Part shown: positions 1-6,940 of the stretch, one piece after another | Position numbering within the stretch: position 1 is the first letter of the stretch | Layout: each line of letters opens with the position of its first letter | Assembly: GCA_943324725.2 (NCBI GenBank) | Contig: CALPMR020000113.1 | Location: 1 to 8,785 of the forward strand | From: Bordetella parapertussis | Lineage (GTDB): Bacteria; Cyanobacteriota; Cyanobacteriia; PCC-6307; Cyanobiaceae | Direction of reading: 5' to 3' | DNA length: 8,785 nt | The notes under the pieces: model-generated | The model's input: the letters and a program-made list of their open reading frames with translations, nothing else | Told to the model about the DNA's origin: nothing | Database searches by the model: none | Made by a program: the position numbers and the translations under genes

Positions 1-504
1 CAGGGTCATCAGGGCCTGACGGCTGACGCCGTTCTGCAGAAAGTTGCGCAGCAGCGGGCTGCAGACAACCAACAGGCTCCACCAGCCGCCCCAGGCCCAG
101 GCGCGCCACTGGCGGGCCAACAGCAGGGGAGCGGCGGCATAGCCGGCCACCACCAGGCCATGCACCAGCGCCATCCGATACGGCAGACGCACCACCAGCG
201 GCGCCAGCAGGGCCCAGAAGGGCTCGCCCCGCACCCGAGAAAGATCAAACGCCAGGTAATGACTGAGCTTGGTGGTGTCGCTGGTGCCCCAGCTGGCCAG
301 GGTGAAGAACGCAGCCACCAGGGCCACCAACAGCAGGGCCAGACCAGCCCAGAGCCGGAAGCGCTCCCGGCGGGCGACCCAGCTCATCAGGGCCGCGACC
401 AGCACCTGGGCGCCGAAGAGCGCCGCCATCGCCAGGGGGGCTGCCGTGACCTGATCGATCCGGAACGGGGCAACGGTAGGGAAAGGCGGGATCGGAGCAA
501 TCAC
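1..504 (-). CDS. Polytopic membrane protein, N-terminal part; possible EpsG/Wzy-like polysaccharide polymerase (cut by window edge)
   Basis: The frame is open from a GTG at 504 to the left edge, giving 168 codons with no stop, so the C-terminus is missing. An in-frame TGA lies just upstream of the GTG. The first in-frame ATG is codon 26 (427-429); neither start has a clear Shine-Dalgarno sequence, so the start is uncertain. Seen: hydrophobic stretches near residues 24-42, 50-70, 97-130 (long enough for two passes) and 138-155, separated by short Arg-rich loops. Near residue 158 there is an Asn-Gly-Val-Ser-Arg-Gln-Ala-Leu stretch, which resembles the Asn-x-x-x-Arg-Gln-x-x-Ala segment of EpsG-type polymerases. 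This is a pattern resemblance only. Context supports a glycan role: it begins 38 bases after the glycosyltransferase-like gene at 543-1679 and follows kdsA and kdsC in the same direction. Another multi-pass membrane protein cannot be excluded. Confidence 0.6.
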   Translation of the reverse strand, partial: MIAPIPPFPTVAPFRIDQVTAAPLAMAALFGAQVLVAALMSWVARRERFRLWAGLALLLVALVAAFFTLASWGTSDTTKLSHYLAFDLSRVRGEPFWALLAPLVVRLPYRMALVHGLVVAGYAAAPLLLARQWRAWAWGGWWSLLVVCSPLLRNFLQNGVSRQALMTL

Positions 505-542
505 AGTGACGGCATTTCAGCGACTGGGTCTCGGCGACGGCC

Positions 543-1679
543 TCAACCGCACCGGGACGCCCGGGGGGGCGTCGCCGGGCCGACCAGCAGAGCTTTGAGC
601 TCAGCCGCAGGGCGCAGGCAGTCGAAGCCCCAGTAGGGATCGAGCAGCTCGCGCACAGCGTCTTTCGCCGCGGCGGCATCGGACAGGGCCAGGCGGGCCG
701 AGAGTTCGGCGCTCAGCCGCTGGCGCTCGCTCCACTCGGCGGCCTCCTCCTCGGCCTTGGCGCCACTGAGGCCGGAGAGATCCTGCTCGGCCGCCACCGG
801 CAGCCAGTGCAGGCGCTTGCCCAGGGCGACGCCGTAGCCCAGATGGGTGCCGAAGGCATTGCTGACCAGCCCGTCACTGAGCTCCAGCAAGGTGCGCATG
901 GCATCGAGAAACCAGGGATTGGAGCGATGGCCATTGCAGGCGACGATCCACTGCGGCGGCAGATGCTGCAGTTCAGGATCCTTCCAGTGCCGCAGCCAGA
1001 TCACCGAGCGATAGCCGCCGCTGGCGGCCTGCCGGGCCACGGCCTCCATGCAGGCCCGCTGATCCATGCGGCGCTCCACCTGGTCCCAGCTGTGGGCCAG
1101 CACCACCAGCAGGGTGGAGCCGAGCTGCTGGCGCAGGCTGGCGATCTCCGTCGCCGCCAGCAGCGGCTGGGCGTAGCTGATCCAGGGGCCGATCGGCACC
1201 GCGGACTGACCGAAGCGCTCCTGCAACCAGCCGGCCCGGCGGGGGCCCATGCAGAGATAGCCGCGGCTCCAGTCGCGCGGCGATTCGAACGTGGCGCCGG
1301 AGCTCACCTTCAGCCCATGCTCCAGCAACCAGGGCAGGGGGGAGCCGATCAGCGGCAGCCCCGCATGGCGCTTGATCTGGATGTCGTGGCCATAGTGATG
1401 GGAGGAGTTCTCCAACTCGCGCCGGGCTGGACTGAAGAACGCCTTGCGAGCGCCGGCGGGATGAAAGGCGCCGTTGTCCCAGAGCAAGGCGCTCACCTGA
1501 GGAGCGAGGGGGCGGCCCTCAAAGGCCTGCTGCACCAGACCGCGATAGGCGGCCAGGGCCATCCACTGATCGCGATCGAAGCCGGCCAGGCGGGAGAGCC
1601 CCGGCAGGCGGCCGGAGCGAATCGCCCGATGGAATCGCTGGCGCAGGCGGCCCTTCAACCCGAGTCTGCGATCAGCCAC
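543..1679 (-). CDS. Unrecognised glycosyltransferase-like protein of the surface-glycan cluster
   Basis: I do not recognise this family with certainty. From the preferred GTG at 1679 it is 378 residues, soluble, with no signal peptide or membrane segment. The frame stays open to a TTG at 1724 that overlaps the kdsC stop. GTG 1679 is preferred because a perfect GGAGG (1687-1691) lies 7 bases upstream. Seen: an Arg-rich N-terminus; a His-His-Tyr-Gly-His-Asp stretch near residues 94-99; a beta-strand-like LLVVLAHSWDQ near 190-200; and near 273-288 the segment SNAFGTHLGYGVALGK. A Ser-Asn-x-x-Gly-Thr-His-x-x-Tyr-x-x-x-x-Gly-Lys pattern of this kind occurs in the C-terminal half of some capsule and LPS GT-B enzymes, where it would bind the sugar nucleotide. 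The C-terminal LLDPYWGF segment fits such proteins. The kdsA-kdsC context suggests it could add Kdo or a neighbouring sugar, which is inference. Confidence 0.72.
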   Translation of the reverse strand: MADRRLGLKGRLRQRFHRAIRSGRLPGLSRLAGFDRDQWMALAAYRGLVQQAFEGRPLAPQVSALLWDNGAFHPAGARKAFFSPARRELENSSHHYGHDIQIKRHAGLPLIGSPLPWLLEHGLKVSSGATFESPRDWSRGYLCMGPRRAGWLQERFGQSAVPIGPWISYAQPLLAATEIASLRQQLGSTLLVVLAHSWDQVERRMDQRACMEAVARQAASGGYRSVIWLRHWKDPELQHLPPQWIVACNGHRSNPWFLDAMRTLLELSDGLVSNAFGTHLGYGVALGKRLHWLPVAAEQDLSGLSGAKAEEEAAEWSERQRLSAELSARLALSDAAAAKDAVRELLDPYWGFDCLRPAAELKALLVGPATPPRASRCG

Positions 1680-1691
1680 AGGAGCACCTCC
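1679..1691 (-). promoter_or_regulatory. Strong ribosome binding site that decides a start
   Basis: Read on the minus strand, GGAGG at 1691-1687 is followed by 7 bases and then GTG at 1679-1677. Spacing and sequence are near ideal, and this is the best Shine-Dalgarno match in the window. It argues for initiation at 1679 rather than at the TTG at 1724, which has no such site and overlaps the kdsC stop codon. Confidence 0.65.
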
Positions 1692-1720
1692 CGGCAGGGA
1701 ATCGGGCCATGGGCGGGCAC

Positions 1721-2299
1721 TCAATCATTGCGATCCCGCCAGCCCTGGTCCGCCAGTCGCTGCCATTGGCCCCGCGCCCGCAGGATCTCCTCGGCCAGAC
1801 GCCGCACCGCCCCGTCACCGCCGTTGCGATCGAGCACCCAGTCGGCGCGCCGCCGCAAGGGCTGCACCGCATCGGCCGTGGCAATCAACAGACCGACAAC
1901 GGGGCGCACCGCCAGATCGTTGAGATCGTCGCCGACGAAAGCACTGCAAGCCGAGGCAACTCCGAGGTTGGCCTGCAGCTCCGCCAGCGCCGCCGGCTTG
2001 TCCCTGACACCCGTGAGCACATGGCCAATGCCCAGATAGCGGGCCCGCTGCTCCGTGGCGCCACTCTTGCCGCCACTGAGCCAGGCCACCTCCACACCGG
2101 CCTGCTGCAGCAGCCGGATGCCGAGGCCATCACGGACATCGAAGCGTTTGATCACCTCGCCGGTCTCGGTGGTCCAGAGCCCACCATCGGTGAGCACGCC
2201 ATCGACATCGAGCACCAGCAGCTGCAGCCTGCCCAGCTGGGAGCGACAGCGGCGATAACCCCGGCCATGGCGCCAGGAGCGGAGGAGTTGCTGGATCAC
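1721..2299 (-). CDS. kdsC: 3-deoxy-D-manno-octulosonate 8-phosphate phosphatase (KdsC)
   Basis: Hydrolyses Kdo-8-phosphate to free Kdo plus phosphate, the step after KdsA, in the cytoplasm. At 192 residues it has the usual size of this small, capless HAD phosphatase. All HAD motifs are visible: motif I LDVDGVLTDG near 30-39 with nucleophile Asp31 and acid/base Asp33; motif II Ser75 in LSGGKS; motif III Lys101 in RDKPAAL; motif IV VGDDLNDL near 122-129 with the metal-binding acids. The C-terminal NGGDGAVR segment near 159-166 matches the tail that covers the active site in KdsC tetramers. It starts with GTG at 2299, 24 bases after the kdsA stop, without a clear Shine-Dalgarno, so it is probably translated from the kdsA message. 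The first 25 residues are Arg-rich and longer than in many homologues. A different sugar-acid phosphatase of the same subfamily is possible, but adjacency to kdsA makes KdsC much more likely. Confidence 0.93.
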   Translation of the reverse strand: MIQQLLRSWRHGRGYRRCRSQLGRLQLLVLDVDGVLTDGGLWTTETGEVIKRFDVRDGLGIRLLQQAGVEVAWLSGGKSGATEQRARYLGIGHVLTGVRDKPAALAELQANLGVASACSAFVGDDLNDLAVRPVVGLLIATADAVQPLRRRADWVLDRNGGDGAVRRLAEEILRARGQWQRLADQGWRDRND

Positions 2300-2323
2300 G
2301 GTGGATCGCGCCGGGGGCCGGGT

Positions 2324-3133
2324 TCAGAGGGTGCTCACGGCCACACCCTGCTCGAGGGGGGCCCGGATCGCCAGCAGCTGCTCGAGCAGGGCCTCGAGGC
2401 GGTGCAACGGCACCATGTTCGGTCCATCACTGAGGGCGTGATCCGGATCGGGATGCACCTCCAGGAACAGGCCGTCCACGCCCACCGCCACGGCGGCCCG
2501 GGCCAGGGGGGCCACGAACTCGCGCTGGCCGCCGCTGGAACTGCCAAGGCCGCCGGGCTGCTGCACCGAATGGGTGGCGTCGAAGATCACCGGGCAGCCC
2601 AGATCACGGAGCTGGGGGAGGCTGCGGTAATCCACGACAAGGGTGTTGTAGCCGAAGCAGCTGCCCCGCTCGGTCAGCCAGAGGTTCTGAGCGCCGGCAT
2701 CGCGCAGCTTGTTCACCACCTGGGCCATGTCCCAGGGAGCCAGAAACTGACCCTTCTTGACGTTGATCACCTTGTCGGTGCCGGCGGTGGCTGCAGCGGC
2801 GGCCAGCAACAGGTCACTCTGGCGGCAGAGAAAAGCCGGAATCTGCAAGACATCGACCACCTCGGCCACGGGTGCGGCCTGATGGCTCTCATGAATGTCG
2901 GTCAACAGCCGCAGGCCATAGCGCTGCTTCACTTCCGCCAGCAAGGCCAGGCCGTCCTGCACACCAGGCCCGCGAAACGTACTACCGGAACTGCGATTAG
3001 CCTTGTCGAAGCTGGCCTTGAAGATGTAGTCAATCCCGAGACGATCGGTGATCTGCTTGACCCTTTCGGCAACCTCAAAGATCAGGTCTCTGCTCTCGAT
3101 GACGCAGGGACCTGCCACCAGAATCAGAGACAT
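2324..3133 (-). CDS. kdsA: 3-deoxy-D-manno-octulosonate 8-phosphate synthase (KdsA), metal-dependent type
   Basis: Condenses phosphoenolpyruvate with D-arabinose 5-phosphate to make Kdo-8-phosphate, the committed step of Kdo synthesis, in the cytoplasm. The 269 residues form a complete DAHP-synthase-type TIM barrel. Visible family motifs are AGPCVIES (7-14), [11 protein letters not shown] (39-49), LTDIHE (77-82), CRQSDLL (103-109), [11 protein letters not shown] (126-136), ERGSCFGYN (155-163), [12 protein letters not shown] (184-195) and [16 protein letters not shown] (225-240). Cys10 occupies the position of the metal-ligand cysteine of Aquifex-type enzymes, where the metal-independent E. 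coli type has Asn. The other expected ligands are present as His188, Glu225 and Asp236, so this should be a metal-dependent enzyme. The ATG at 3133 fits the family N-terminus. A good promoter lies just upstream (3165-3192), and kdsC follows after 24 bases. Confidence 0.97.
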   Translation of the reverse strand: MSLILVAGPCVIESRDLIFEVAERVKQITDRLGIDYIFKASFDKANRSSGSTFRGPGVQDGLALLAEVKQRYGLRLLTDIHESHQAAPVAEVVDVLQIPAFLCRQSDLLLAAAAATAGTDKVINVKKGQFLAPWDMAQVVNKLRDAGAQNLWLTERGSCFGYNTLVVDYRSLPQLRDLGCPVIFDATHSVQQPGGLGSSSGGQREFVAPLARAAVAVGVDGLFLEVHPDPDHALSDGPNMVPLHRLEALLEQLLAIRAPLEQGVAVSTL

Positions 3134-3150
3134 GGTGATCAGCAGTAAGC

Positions 3151-3165
3151 TTCAGACTATCAGAA
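3151..3165. repeat. Imperfect 15-bp palindrome at the kdsA transcription start (possible operator)
   Basis: The plus-strand sequence TTCAGACTATCAGAA has two 6-base half sites around a 3-base centre, and 5 of the 6 positions pair. It abuts the predicted -10 element and covers the expected transcription start, a common place for a repressor operator. A 15-base imperfect palindrome can arise by chance, so a regulatory role is only a suggestion. Confidence 0.25.
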
Positions 3166-3192
3166 GTATAGGCGAAGCCGATCCATTGTCCA
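3165..3192 (-). promoter_or_regulatory. Sigma70-type promoter for kdsA and downstream genes
   Basis: Read on the minus strand, TGGACA (3192-3187, 5 of 6 to TTGACA) is followed by a 16-base spacer and TATACT (3170-3165, 5 of 6 to TATAAT). The -35 element begins immediately after the ABC-gene stop codon. The predicted start near 3158 leaves about 25 untranslated bases before the kdsA ATG. The surrounding 60 bases (3121-3180) are about 47% GC by hand count, much lower than neighbouring coding DNA, as expected for a promoter. It implies that kdsA, kdsC and the two genes after them can be transcribed separately from the ABC gene. Confidence 0.6.
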
Positions 3193-5025
3193 TCACTTCA
3201 CCAGTCGCCGTTCCAGTGAAGCCAGATCGTGGAACGTGTCTGAGCGCTGTTGCAACTCTTCGAAAGTGCCGAAAGCCTTGATCCGGCCGCGCTCAAATTC
3301 ATAAATGCGATCACAGCGCATCACCGTGGAGAGGCGATGGGCAATCACCACAGTGGTGCAACGTCGACCAATCACTTCAAGGGCCTGGATGATCTCACTT
3401 TCGGTGCGATTGTCCAAGGCGCTGGTGGCCTCATCCAGCAACAGGAATTGGGAGCGGCGATAAAAAGAACGGGCCAGGGCCAGGCGCTGCCTCTGGCCAC
3501 CGGAGAGTTGCAGACCGTTCTCGCCGATCGGAGTATGCAGGCCATAGGGAAGCTCACTGACGAACTCATCGAGCTGGGCCGCTTCCAGGGCCAGCCAGAC
3601 TTCGTCCTGCACCACCTCCTCTTCGTTCTTACCGAAAGCCACGTTCTCAAGCACGCTCGAATCGAGCAGATTGATGAACTGGGGAACCTGGGAGCAGCAG
3701 GCCTGCCAGGCGGGTACATCCTGCTCAGAGACGGGAATACCATCGAGAGTCAGAGCGCCGCGGCTGGGATCCAGCAAGGCCAGCAGAATCTGAGCCGTGG
3801 TGGTCTTGCCGCTGCCGGTGGAGCCGACAAATGCCACCCTGGATCCCACCGGAATCGAGAGATCAATGCCGCGAAGCACCGGCTCTTCGGAGCCGGGATA
3901 GGAATACCAGACATCGCGCAGACCGATCGAGCGGCTGGGGAACACCCCGAGGGGACTGGGTACACCCGGATCGCCCAAGGCTGGCCGGCGGGCGGGAAGC
4001 CGCAAGTATTCGAGGGTGGTATCGATCACCGGTAGGCCACCTCGCAACTGATTCATCGAGGAGAAGAAATCCTGCAGCGGAGGTGTCAGCCGCAGCGCCG
4101 CCACGGCCAGGGAAGCGAGGAAAGGAAGAATGGCGCGGATATCGGAGCGATCGCCGCTGAGCAGAGCCGGAACAGCGCCGAAGGCGAAGATCAGGGTGAT
4201 ACCCAGGGGTTCGATCAGGGCCCGGGGAATGGTGGGCAGCAACTCGGTGTTCCAGGAGTAACTCTTGGCTTTTTCGCCGGTGCGGACAAAGGCATTGCGA
4301 AAATGATCTTCTGAACCAGTGAGCTTGATATCCCGTATCGAGCTCAACGACTCCAACAGGATATGGGTTGCCCTGGACTCAAGTCGCAACTTCTGCCTGG
4401 ATGCATGACGCAAATAGGGGGTGATCAACTGAGATATGACCAGATAAGCAAACACAAGGCTGCTGATCAGCACCACGGCCGACCAGCGACCGATCACGAG
4501 GATCCCCAGCGAAAGCAGAACAATCGAGAAAACACTGCCCACCATCTTCAGCAGTGGATTCACAATCGAATTGGAAGTCTTCTTGATATGACTCAACATC
4601 ATTGTCGATAGCTTTGCCGTGCTCTTTGTCAGGTGATATTCATATCCCTGAGCCAACACATTGGCATGGATCTGACTGGAGAGATCAATCCAGACTCTTG
4701 CCGTCAGACGCTGCTGCAGAAACTGCAGCCCAAACTTGCCGAACGAAGCGATCCAGGACAGCAGGGCGAAGATGGCGATCAGCCAGAGGCTCTGATCCAC
4801 CGAGTTGCCACCGAACACCTTCACCCCTGGCAGCCGGTCCTCCATGTGCCCCCCGACCAGGGCCCCCATCAACCGGGCAATCACCGCCACGGAGGCCAGA
4901 TCGACAAAACCGGGGATGATGGAGGCTGCGACAACCCACTTGAGCTGGCTCAGGCGCTCCGATGGCAGATAGGCCAACAGAGCAGTCAGCTGTCGATAGG
5001 TTCGGCTCCTGGAAAGCAGGTTCAA
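3193..5025 (-). CDS. ABC exporter/flippase, membrane and ATPase domains fused (MsbA/PglK-like)
   Basis: A 610-residue half-transporter that should dimerise in the cytoplasmic membrane and use ATP to export or flip a lipid or lipid-linked glycan. The N-terminal part (about 28-320) has roughly six hydrophobic helices, clearest at 29-55, 79-100, 160-178, 180-204, 265-290 and 296-315. The ATPase domain (about 365-610) is intact: A-loop Tyr376, Walker A GSTGSGKTT (401-409), Q-loop VPQ with Gln449, signature LSGGQRQR (507-514), Walker B FLLLDE (527-532) with catalytic Glu532, D-loop SALD and switch His563. The start is the TTG at 5025, the only start codon after an upstream in-frame TGA that gives the usual short leader before helix 1; no Shine-Dalgarno is visible. 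The neighbouring transferases and kds genes favour a glycan or lipid-linked oligosaccharide substrate over a drug or peptide. Part of the membrane domain (4501-4680) has unusually low GC. The exact substrate cannot be read from sequence. Confidence 0.93.
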   Translation of the reverse strand: MNLLSRSRTYRQLTALLAYLPSERLSQLKWVVAASIIPGFVDLASVAVIARLMGALVGGHMEDRLPGVKVFGGNSVDQSLWLIAIFALLSWIASFGKFGLQFLQQRLTARVWIDLSSQIHANVLAQGYEYHLTKSTAKLSTMMLSHIKKTSNSIVNPLLKMVGSVFSIVLLSLGILVIGRWSAVVLISSLVFAYLVISQLITPYLRHASRQKLRLESRATHILLESLSSIRDIKLTGSEDHFRNAFVRTGEKAKSYSWNTELLPTIPRALIEPLGITLIFAFGAVPALLSGDRSDIRAILPFLASLAVAALRLTPPLQDFFSSMNQLRGGLPVIDTTLEYLRLPARRPALGDPGVPSPLGVFPSRSIGLRDVWYSYPGSEEPVLRGIDLSIPVGSRVAFVGSTGSGKTTTAQILLALLDPSRGALTLDGIPVSEQDVPAWQACCSQVPQFINLLDSSVLENVAFGKNEEEVVQDEVWLALEAAQLDEFVSELPYGLHTPIGENGLQLSGGQRQRLALARSFYRRSQFLLLDEATSALDNRTESEIIQALEVIGRRCTTVVIAHRLSTVMRCDRIYEFERGRIKAFGTFEELQQRSDTFHDLASLERRLVK

Positions 5026-5079
5026 GCGCCCGGCTGGCCCATCAGTCCAAAGCGAGGCTATGGCGGCCGGTCCCCGAAA

Positions 5080-6141
5080 TCAGCCCCCAGCCGGCCAGCG
5101 CGGCAGCCGCCCTCCCAGCCGATGGCGAAGCCTCCCCAGCACCTGATCCAGCCGGATCCGCCAGGTGGGTCGCCGCTGCAACGGCACCACGCCAAGGCCG
5201 AACCAACGATCCCAGTGGCCGTCCATCGCCTCCAGGGCAGCGCGCCAGCGCTCCAGCAGCACCGGCTCCGAGCAGCCTTCCAACAACGGCGTCAACCGGC
5301 TGGCGGGCGGCTGCCAGGCCCGGGGCTGGGCCACAGCGGCGGCAATGCGATCAAGATCGCCCTCCAGGCTGCCGCAGCCGATCTGATGGCCCACCAGGCC
5401 TGGATCGAGGCTGTCGGCAAGGGCGTGGTTGAGGCTGCTGAACACCACACAGCCGCAGGCCAGGGCCTCGATCGGCGGCAGACCGAAACCCTCACTGACG
5501 CCACAGCCCCGCCAGTAATCCGCCGAGTCGTAGAGCACCACGGTGGCACTGTTGAACAGGCCGACCAGGTCCTCCACCCAGCCCTTCTGCACCTCCACCG
5601 CCAGCCCCCGCCGCCGCAGGGCCGGCACCAATTGCTCCAGCACATAGCGGCTGCTCTTGCGCTGCTGCACCAGCACATCGATCGGGCGGCGCAGCCGCTC
5701 CCCCTCCTCCCCCCGGCTGCCCCGGTTGAACCACATCGCCTCGAGGGCATTGGGCACGAGGAAGAGCGGATTGCGCGGGGCCCGATCGCCCCAGTAGCCG
5801 AGCGTGTTGCGGCTCACCGCCAGCACCGGCACCCCGGCGGGCAGGTCGAAGCCGTAGCCGCTGCTGTGGGCGTGATACGCCGCCGGCCGCCCGCGCAGGC
5901 GCCGCAGCAGCCAGGGCACATCAAACCCCCAGCTGACGATCCACAGGGCCGGACCCGGCGTCGGCTCGGCCTTGAGCAGATCGTCGAGGAAGGGATGGCC
6001 CGGCTGCCGCTGGCGGTAGGTGACCACCTCGGCCTGGCGCAGAGATCCCACCAGCCGGGCACTCTGCAATTCCACCAGCAAGCCACCGCAGCGGAAGCGA
6101 CCGCTGGTGCCGGGAACGAGGAAACGGACAGGGCGGAACAA
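5080..6141 (-). CDS. GT-B glycosyltransferase, family 4-like
   Basis: A 353-residue cytoplasmic or membrane-associated sugar transferase. The N-terminal domain begins almost at once with the beta-strand and Gly-rich turn RFLVPGTSGRFRCGG (6-20). FLVPNALE (127-134) near the domain junction resembles the Val-Pro-Asn-Gly segment of family 4 enzymes. The C-terminal nucleotide-sugar domain carries SEGFGLPPIEALACG (216-230), the E-x7-E motif with Glu217 and Glu225 that contacts the donor, followed by the usual VVFSS strand. No membrane segment is seen. The C-terminal tail (about 322-353) is Arg-rich and could touch anionic lipid. The start is a TTG at 6141, 2 bases after the ho1 stop. An upstream CTG is possible, but no ATG or GTG fits and the fold leaves no room for a later start. 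It lies 54 bases before the ABC exporter gene. Donor and acceptor sugars are unknown. Confidence 0.88.
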   Translation of the reverse strand: MFRPVRFLVPGTSGRFRCGGLLVELQSARLVGSLRQAEVVTYRQRQPGHPFLDDLLKAEPTPGPALWIVSWGFDVPWLLRRLRGRPAAYHAHSSGYGFDLPAGVPVLAVSRNTLGYWGDRAPRNPLFLVPNALEAMWFNRGSRGEEGERLRRPIDVLVQQRKSSRYVLEQLVPALRRRGLAVEVQKGWVEDLVGLFNSATVVLYDSADYWRGCGVSEGFGLPPIEALACGCVVFSSLNHALADSLDPGLVGHQIGCGSLEGDLDRIAAAVAQPRAWQPPASRLTPLLEGCSEPVLLERWRAALEAMDGHWDRWFGLGVVPLQRRPTWRIRLDQVLGRLRHRLGGRLPRWPAGG

Positions 6142-6143
6142 AC

Positions 6144-6857
6144 TCAGGCGGCGACGGCCTCGGTGCTGCCAGAGCGCTGGCGGCGGGTGAGGAAACCGAA
6201 GAGCACCTTGCCGATCGCGGCGATCAGATTGCCCTCCAGCTCCTGGAACATCACCATGTTGCAGTGGAAAGCCTGGTTGGCCTCCTCGACAAGGCGATCG
6301 GCCATCGGCTGATCAATCGGCAGGGAATCGAGGGTGAGGCGATAGTTGGCCTTGAAGGCCTTCTCATCGGCGATGCCGTCGAACTCGTAGAAACGCAGGC
6401 CATCGTGCTCGCCCAGATTCATCGCCTTCTGGGCGATGTTCTTGAGGATCTGGCCACCGGAGAGATCGCCGATGTAGCGGGTGTAGTGATGGCCCACCAG
6501 CAGCTCCGGTGACTCCTTGGCCAGCCGATGGATCCGGGCCACATACGCCTGGGCGCCTGGGGTGGCCCGGATCAGGTTGCGCCAGTCACCACCGAAATAG
6601 AAGGCCAGATCCTGTTCCAGCGCTTCGCGCCGGTTGAGGGCAGGCGAATGGATCGGCCCCACCACGGGGTGGTCGGCGAGCCGGCCGATCTCGTCCTCCA
6701 TGGCGCTGTAAACGAACCAGAGATCGGCCACCAGGGTGCGATAGCTGACCTTGTCAACCACCCCCTTGAGAAAGCAGCTCACAAAGCCGGTGTTCTCGGC
6801 CATGGTGTGGGCTTTCTTCGTTCCCTCACGCAGTTGGGAAGCCAGGGCGACAGGCAT
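6144..6857 (-). CDS. ho1: Heme oxygenase (biliverdin-forming, cyanobacterial HO1)
   Basis: Opens heme to biliverdin IX-alpha, CO and iron using reduced ferredoxin; biliverdin is the precursor of the phycobilin pigments of phycobilisomes. At 237 residues it is close to the usual cyanobacterial length. The N-terminus LASQLREGTKKAHTMAEN (5-22) is the family hallmark and holds the proximal heme ligand His17. FVYSAMEDE (48-56) and the distal-helix glycine motif GDLSGGQILKN (130-140) are also present. The frame is open 79 codons further upstream, to 7094, but homology begins at the ATG at 6857. That ATG has an AGGA-type site a few bases upstream, so the extension is rejected. The C-terminal TRRQRSGSTEAVAA tail is variable in the family. 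The glycosyltransferase gene begins 2 bases downstream. The 121-base upstream gap holds a tandem repeat and a possible hairpin. Confidence 0.97.
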   Translation of the reverse strand: MPVALASQLREGTKKAHTMAENTGFVSCFLKGVVDKVSYRTLVADLWFVYSAMEDEIGRLADHPVVGPIHSPALNRREALEQDLAFYFGGDWRNLIRATPGAQAYVARIHRLAKESPELLVGHHYTRYIGDLSGGQILKNIAQKAMNLGEHDGLRFYEFDGIADEKAFKANYRLTLDSLPIDQPMADRLVEEANQAFHCNMVMFQELEGNLIAAIGKVLFGFLTRRQRSGSTEAVAA

Positions 6858-6903
6858 CGTTCCTCGAAATGGCACGGGCAGACGATCCACCGTAGAGGCG
6901 AGA

Positions 6904-6931
6904 TTCGCAGCAATGACGACAAGATTGCGAA
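6904..6931 (-). repeat. Inverted repeat / hairpin in the ho1 leader
   Basis: On the minus strand TTCGCAAT pairs with ATT-(GCT)-GCGAA, giving an 8-bp stem with a 3-base bulge and a 9-base loop, about 46-73 bases before the ho1 ATG. There is no U-run after it, so it is not a classical terminator. It could be an operator or an RNA structure, or chance. Confidence 0.3.
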
Positions 6932-6940
6932 GGGTTACGT

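Noticed and set aside
245..679. 144-codon minus-strand frame overlapping two genes
   Set aside because: Cys-, Pro- and Arg-rich product in the wrong frame, overlapping both the GT-like gene end and the membrane protein. The latter frame has sensible hydrophobic helices instead.
1680..1724. TTG start at 1724 for the GT-like gene
   Set aside because: It overlaps the kdsC stop and has no ribosome site, whereas GTG 1679 has GGAGG at ideal spacing. It remains a minor possibility.
807..2039. 410-codon plus-strand open frame
   Set aside because: Antisense to the GT-like gene and the end of kdsC. Biased composition, no recognisable domain, and no sign of a promoter or ribosome site.
1709..3148. 479-codon plus-strand open frame
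   Set aside because: Antisense to kdsA and kdsC, both of which show complete catalytic motifs. The plus-strand product has only low-information Gln/His/Gly-rich sequence.
4633..6312. 559-codon plus-strand open frame
   Set aside because: It runs antisense across the intact GT gene and the start of the ABC gene and into the end of ho1. Its product is rich in Gln, His, Pro and Ala with no domain or motif, as expected for an antisense shadow in high-GC DNA.
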